Shown here: positions 58,761 through 64,000 of the stretch, one piece after another | How positions within the stretch are numbered: position 1 is the stretch's first letter | Layout of the letters: every line of letters begins with the position of its first letter | Source of the DNA: Diphasiastrum complanatum | Taxonomy: Eukaryota; Streptophyta; Lycopodiopsida; Lycopodiales; Lycopodiaceae | DNA length: 64,000 nucleotides | Direction: 5' to 3' | Assembly: GCA_029204225.1 (NCBI GenBank) | Contig: CM055113.1 | Coordinates: 32,735,363-32,799,362, forward strand | Program-made: the position numbers and the translations under genes | The notes under the pieces: model-generated | What the model saw: only the letters and a program-made list of their open reading frames with translations | Told to the model about the DNA's origin: nothing | Database searches by the model: none

Positions 58761-60746
58761 ATCTACTAATTCTTCTCTCATGCAAGTGTACGAACGGTTT
58801 TCCACACGTAGATTTTTTCTTAAATCCTTTAAACTATTATAATGCTCTTTTAATTTGCCGTACAAATCATCTATTGTACATAAATTAAAATATTGCATTA
58901 AAATAGTTTCTTGGTCTTGTAAATCGAAATCTTCTACACTGTACACCTGTAACAAAAACAAGTGTGATAAATTAGACTTCATAATTACATGACCAAAATT
59001 GATTACAATTTAATAGAATAATTTACAACAAATTCATTATTATATAATTGATCTAAACAAAAGACATTTTTCTCACCTGTGAATCATCTTTGAAGAAGCT
59101 TTTTTTTTTTAAAATCTGTGATGGTCAATTTCTGATACATCCTAATATTAACAAAAAAACAAAATACAAAAATTAGTAAGATCAAATATCTCTAATTATT
59201 CTAATGTATGCGCAAATGGTCTTAAAACATTGACCATACCTTCATTTTTTTGGCCACAACTCCCACCACATTTTTTTTACAATGTATATCGTGCTCCTCC
59301 ACAATTCCTTTCAGTTTCGTGCTCATCTAAATCAAAAGCGACTTTATTTAATAAGACTAAAAATTCAGAATTTATATATTGCATATTGAACAAAAAACAC
59401 ACCACATACCTTACGTGGTCGTTCACTCCTACGTTGAGACACCTTTTCAGCTCCATACCTTGGTTGGTTGTTTTCTACAACCTGCAATTTGAAAAATAAT
59501 TCATATGAATACATTTAAAATGAAATGATATTTTATAATGGTAAAACATCTGTCCTAAAATGAAATGATAATTCCATCGCATATAATACAATCAATTATT
59601 CATGTTTTGATTGATGTAAGCGACAAAATAAAACTAACCATCATAACAGAAAATAAAAATGCAAACCATGAATATAGACCTGCGAATATATAACAATATA
59701 GTTTAGAAACTCACCATCGCATCCATAAGTGGTGTGTCGACTTGCGTTGCACACATGTGTGCAACATCCTGCAATGCAATTTCCATCCCAAAAAATGGCT
59801 TTGAGATCAAACTAAACCATCCAAATAAAATACTAAGCAAAAAGACTACATGTAATGGAGTGCCAAGCATGCATCAATTTGCCTAAAATAACTCAATTCA
59901 ATAATCATAAACAAGTAATTCTATAGAATGTTTCACTTGATGTTGATGCACAGAAGTAGTAACTAGAGCACAAGTTTCATCTTTTTTTGGACTGGCTTCC
60001 TGCAAAAGTTAGGAATTAAGTAAAGTTAAATACAAGTCAATCACAACATTTAACTATTTTTTCTTGCTAACAATTTTTGTATGTAAAAAAAACTTAGCAA
60101 TTTTTTTTAAATAGTCTTACTTTATTTGAAACACGATTCCATGGCATTTATGCATTCAAATTTTCCTTGATGAAAAAAAAAACCTGGTTTTATTTACCTC
60201 TATCGCCATGGAACTTGCGATTTGAGTGACTGATGATTTGCCTTTCTTTTTCTCATACTTTCTTCTTGATTGGATGCTTACCAATGCCCAACTATATATG
60301 TCTTCTTCTTTCCAGACATAGGTAGCACCTGAGAAACGTAAGGGTTTGATTTCTTGAATGTTTTGGCTGATGATATTTTTCGGCTTCTCTCTTTCAAGTG
60401 GTTTGTGGCGTAAATCTTGCGATATACCCTAATCCGCAAGCACAATATATCTATGATTTTCTAAAAAATCGGCATGTTGATCAGGAAAGTATTTTGCCAA
60501 CAAATGTCTACCATATAGCTTTTCACGATCTCGATTTTTATTTTGGGGTGCTCGAAAGATCTGGTCATATGTGGGGGTGTCAATCATTGCATTGTTGACA
60601 TGCCCAGACCGATGTTCATTACTTTCTGCCGTCCTCATTGATATATCGTTGTTCGCCAACACTTGAGAACATGAGCCTTCACCACTTAGTCTTTTACTTT
60701 GGAGTGTTAAGAAATAGCCACCCACATGGCAGTAGTTATCAACCAC
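58677..60746 (-). CDS. seven-exon gene of unknown function, possibly decayed
   Basis: Minus-strand exons: 60746-60198, 59999-59937, 59768-59715, 59481-59410, 59326-59240, 59141-59077 and 58946-58677. All have AG and GT borders; the middle exons are 63, 54, 72 and 87 bp, so every intron there is phase 0. Readable pieces: 'REKLYGRHLLAKYFPDQHAD', 'SGATYVWKEEDIYSWALVSI', DVAHMCATQVDTPLMDAM, VVENNQPRYGAEKVSQRRSE, 'VYSVEDFDLQDQETILMQYF', 'LRKNLRVENRSYTCMREELV'. One TAG (60429-60431) interrupts exon 1, and exon 6 is 65 bp with an 11-A run causing a stop and a one-base shift. No ATG was found for exon 1. The last stop overlaps a strong donor (at|gtaagt), so the gene may go on. No domain recognised. 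Confidence 0.5.
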
Positions 60747-61547
60747 TCTCCCTTGATTTCAGAAAGTAGTTGAGAGATTTGTGCAATCATTTGACACAAC
60801 TGGCAGTTGGTAGTTGGTAGTAACTTCCTATTGTTTAGCATTAATTTACTCATGATAGGTGATAGTAGGAAAGCATAAAGCTGCTGCAAACATTTTAGCA
60901 TTCAGCCAGGTAGGGATAGATAACTTGCTACAGTTCTTAGTGTTTTTTTGTGTGCTCAATGCCGCAAGTGCAGGAGAAAGATTTACGGTCTGTACTCAGA
61001 TTTCCTCATTATGTTTCTATTTCAGGTTCAACGAGTGTTTCATTTGTGCATCAGTATAATTTTCTACCTGTATCCATGGTGTGCTGCAGATCTAGTTGTG
61101 ATCATGTGCTGTCTCCATACAATACAGGAAATCAGGAGAGATCTCAAAATAAGCTGGATTGAGCAATTAACTACAAGCCATCGAACAGAATGTCCGACAT
61201 CCTTAGACACTCAACCAAAAGAAAGGCATGTGTTTACGGAGAGGCGGCAACATGATTACGCTCAATTAGTAATACCAAACCATAATTATAATATTATCAT
61301 AGCGGCAACATCATAACAATTACTAGTCCAACACAAAGTGATGGAGATCCAACAGCATCACATTAACCTTAACAACATCCTTTACTAGACTAGTATTATA
61401 ACAAGCTTCTTCGTTATTCATAGCAGAAATGACATCTCGATGAGGATGCATGATGCAGATGTCATAGAAGAAGATGATTAACTATAAATCTTAACCCAAG
61501 TTTCCAGTCCCGTCACCAGTCCCAGTGAGCACCGTGGATATAGAACT
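60747..61547. other. spacer next to the right arm
   Basis: No recognised feature. It should contain the upstream part of the minus-strand multi-exon gene. Confidence 0.3.
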
Positions 61548-61852
61548 GGCGGTGAGACGACCCACCTCTTTGTCATCTTATCCATGAACTTAACAACCAA
61601 ATTATCAGTGTTTGAATCGAACATGAACTTAACCGTGTTCTTGAATAGATCACGTGCGACGTCGCTGCCCAATGTGCCGCAAAACTACGCGGATCCAGAG
61701 TCAGCAGAGGAAAGTTTGGCAGAGCCTTCAAAAGTTTTGGTCCCGGGCTCTATGTCGAAAAACACTTTGTCACTGACGACCTTCGCGGTTCCAGTGTGAT
61801 TACAAGCATAAAGCTTCTATATCTGGCCTATAGCTTTCGCTGGATCCGCCAT
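61548..61852 (-). pseudogene. broken copy of the 110-aa gene
   Basis: Begins MADPAKAIGQI then a stop in place of Gln, continues KLYACNHTGTAKVVSDKVFF, has a second stop in the place of Lys in GSAKF, and goes on GTLGSDVARDLFKNTVKF. A one-base change near the end shifts the frame. Same start context as the left copy. Confidence 0.85.
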
Positions 61853-62106
61853 GCTTGAAAGTTGAATGAATATGGGTGTGACTTGTGTGAGGGAGGATTC
61901 GAGAGAGAGTGAAGGGAGTGTGAGTGAGATTACAAAGTGAGACAGCCCGGGTTCACTCACGATTCACGAACGAGACAGCCCAGGTTCGACGGTTTAGCCA
62001 GCTCACGAGAGGAGACTGGAGAAGGCTCGAGAGGAGTCGAGATGGAACTTGAGAAGTTCGGAGTCAGGCTACAATAATGCACCGCAGCCGCCCCAGTCTG
62101 TATATC

Positions 62107-62115
62107 TTATTTATA
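62107..62115 (-). promoter_or_regulatory. TATA box, right-arm copy
   Basis: Reverse complement reads TATAAATAA, with the same flanks (AGATATACAG) as the left-arm TATA box. Confidence 0.55.
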
Positions 62116-62404
62116 CCCGACTCACCATTCGCTAACGAGAGAAGGGTATGAGTTATGCTGAAATAAATCATGTGCGCTACCACAATAAACCCTAAACCCT
62201 TCCACAATAATTTCATTTTAGTAGTACACCATTTTATCAAGATCTTCAAGTGTTAATCTCAAGTGAGGTGTTAATCTCAAGTGAGTTGTATGGGCACACT
62301 TGTTCATTGCCATTGAAAAGATGTAGCCTCGAATCCCGACCACTTTGTATTGACATCTAAGGAACTTAGCTCCGTAAATGGCATTGCCAAGTTGTATATG
62401 TTGT

Positions 62405-62960
62405 ATACGAGGTAAATAAAACACCGAGAAAAGTGTCGTTGATAGTAACCCGATTTCAAGTGACTAATTGGTTCATATGGAAGATTGAGTGGTATAATTT
62501 TTAACAAGACACGGTTGATATCAAGCAAGTGAGCATTGTGATCCTCCTTGTTTTTTACTTTATATATTTTTCATTATGAATGCGACTGTATTTCTCAACC
62601 CAATTTTGTGTTTGTTTGCAGTTCTCGCTTGGTGTGTGCACATCTTATGATGTCTATAAATTCAGACAAGATTTAATCAAACTCATCCTTACAAAGGCAG
62701 TAATATGTGATCCTAGAAATGATAAGGCTGATTTAGAAGCAATGTCAAAATTAGGAGTCCTTTCTCCTGATGTTGCTATTATGGATCACAAAGGTGTTGT
62801 ATTTTATAATGAGATATCCATTGTTAAAGAAGAGATCAAGCCGATGGAGCACAGACCAAAGAAAGAGAGGAAGTCAACACGGCCACAAGAAAAAGTAGTC
62901 AAATCTTTAGAATGAAACATAATTTGTAGAAAAAGCCCAATGTTCGGGGCTCATTTTTAT
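62405..62960 (+). CDS. repeat family F, copy 3, longest coding version
   Basis: Exon 62408-62528 reads INKTPRKVSLIVTRFQVTNW, FIWKIEWYNF (one stop) QDTVDIKQ, then donor gtgagc. A 93-bp intron ends tgtttgcag, and exon 62622-62915 reads FSLGVCTSYDVYKFRQDLIK, 'DPRNDKADLEAMSKLGVLSP', DVAIMDHKGVVFYNEISIVK, then a basic tail (HRPKKERKSTRPQEKVVKS) and stop. The second exon is fully open, and copies 1 and 2 carry deletions in it. No known domain recognised; the upstream start is not visible. Probably a gene fragment carried by the repeat. Confidence 0.5.
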
Positions 62961-63197
62961 TGATATAAATAGCTATAACACTATACATTTATTTTTACGA
63001 TCTCATGTTCTTGCTTTTGCATGTCATGGCTATTCTATCATCTTGATCATCGTACCTAGATCTTTGCATTTTGCAAATTGTTCTATCTTTTTCGTATCTG
63101 CAAAAGAAAAAACATCTTATTAAATACTGCATAAAACATGACTTTGTATTGCTGACAAATTACTGCATCAAATAAAATTTAATATGAAAACATTTAC

Positions 63198-63420
63198 CAA
63201 TAAACCTAAAGTATTCAAGAATCTCGTATTGTACTAAGACAAGCTTTATTCGGATATCGTGAAGGCTCCTGTCTTCTTCAACTTCAATAGTAGTAAGGAG
63301 TTCGTCATTGTATGTAATATCAATTTGCTTTCTATCAGTGTGTCGATCTTGTTCCATATCTTGATCTAATGGTATCCATGTTGTACCCCCTTTTTTCATC
63401 TTTGATAGTTAAAATTAAGG
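63198..63420 (-). CDS. KKGG exon, right-arm copy
   Basis: Reads KKGGTTWIPLDQDMEQ, DRKQIDITYNDELLTTIEVE, 'EDRSLHDIRIKLVLVQYEIL', EYFRFIG and then a donor gtaaatg. The left-arm copy (53866-54010) keeps only the first two blocks. No domain recognised; not shown to be a working gene. Confidence 0.4.
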
Positions 63421-63475
63421 CTCAACGTTTCTCTTTGAATTGATATTGAAAGCAAATGGAGTTCTGTTTTAGTTG

Positions 63476-64000
63476 CTTGGATTTCAGCCTCAACACCTCA
63501 TACATAAACCTTTTGCATTAGGTATGTTATAGTTTTTGAGTCCAATATGCCTGAAAAGTGGCAATGCAATGCATTTATTCAAGTAAGCTAAAAGTAATGG
63601 TAATGTACAAAGCTAGAACCATGCATAGTTTGTCAAATTAGGTGCTTATTGTTTCATCGAATATTAGTCATCATACGACGTTTAGGGCAAAGACAATGTA
63701 ATTTTAGGTTAAAGTGTTTTGGAGGCAGGTTTCTTGGACTTTGTATATTTGAGTCTTTTACAGAATCTTTTTTCTTTTGTATTGTGCTTTGCCTACAAAA
63801 TCTTGTGATTATATGAACTATTGTTTCGACTCGAAAGTTAACTTACCTCACTTTTTAGATGCGCCGATCTCCTTTAATAAAACTGCTTTCTGTTACATTG
63901 TTTAGAACTTGGAAGATTCAAACTTACATGTCAAACATAAGAGTGTTTATGAATATTATAGACTTGTAAACATTGTAAGAATGTCTACTTGCTTCAATTG
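63476..64000. other. right outer flank
   Basis: No gene or repeat edge seen. Confidence 0.4.

Larger units (their letters stand above)
61548..63475 (-). repeat. right arm of the ~10-kb inverted repeat
   Basis: Mirror image of 53803-55499: broken 110-aa gene (61852-61548), TATA box, the cgaatcccgaccac region, family F copy 3, and the KKGG piece (about 63420-63198). Inner similarity stops at ggcggtgagacgacccacct, where the left arm gives way to the hairpin MITE. Confidence 0.9.

Overview
This is a land-plant nuclear window: AT-rich and intron-bearing, dominated by decayed transposable elements, with three or four islands of ordinary plant coding sequence. The retroelement families seen (Copia, Gypsy, a non-LTR element with a restriction-like endonuclease), CACTA-type remnants, a long nuclear mTERF gene and a plant-like prohibitin exon all fit a large repeat-rich plant genome. 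The density of non-LTR and old LTR debris would suit a fern or gymnosperm, but this is inference; I cannot name the species.

Layout. 0-8 kb: an eroded Gypsy element (gag and integrase scraps) between two related LTR-like repeats. 8.2-11.2 kb: a minus-strand Copia polyprotein, itself hit by an 86-bp tRNA-derived SINE and by a solo LTR, both with target-site duplications. 11.6-16.4 kb: a plus-strand Copia reduced to LTR-PBS-gag-LTR, whose 3' LTR is cut by a second LTR. 16.6-17.0 kb: 3' end of a non-LTR retrotransposon. 17.4-19.3 kb: an intact intronless mTERF-family gene, the best gene here. 20.9-23.8 kb: a Gypsy LTR with PPT and PBS plus pol/gag scraps. 26-27.5 kb: ACGTCG-rich and microsatellite DNA. 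28.9-30.1 kb: minus-strand CACTA TNP2-like C-terminal exons. 30.46 kb: second SINE copy. 31.25 kb: prohibitin terminal exon. 31.65-34.77 kb: near-full-length but broken non-LTR element ending in a 555-bp AT microsatellite. 36.8-38.95 kb: plus-strand Copia with PPT and LTR start. 42.1-43.7 kb: an intact two-exon gene for a small membrane protein with a GC-AG intron. 45.8 kb: a PP2C last exon with a one-base deletion. 47 kb: Copia fragment. 49-51.3 kb: a second CACTA-like fragment beside repeat family F, carrying a nested inverted-repeat insertion.

53.8-63.5 kb is the most unusual part. Two inverted arms of about 1.7 and 1.9 kb flank about 6 kb. Each arm has a copy of a small TATA-driven gene (110 codons, intact on the left, broken on the right) and a copy of family F in opposite orientation. 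The spacer has a 340-bp hairpin element and a seven-exon minus-strand gene of unknown function whose internal introns are nearly all phase 0. This may be a composite or foldback-like element, or a segmental inverted duplication.

No tRNA, rRNA or CRISPR feature was recognised. The three intact reading frames (mTERF, the GC-AG gene, the 110-aa gene) are unrelated and separately transcribed, so there is no functional cluster.
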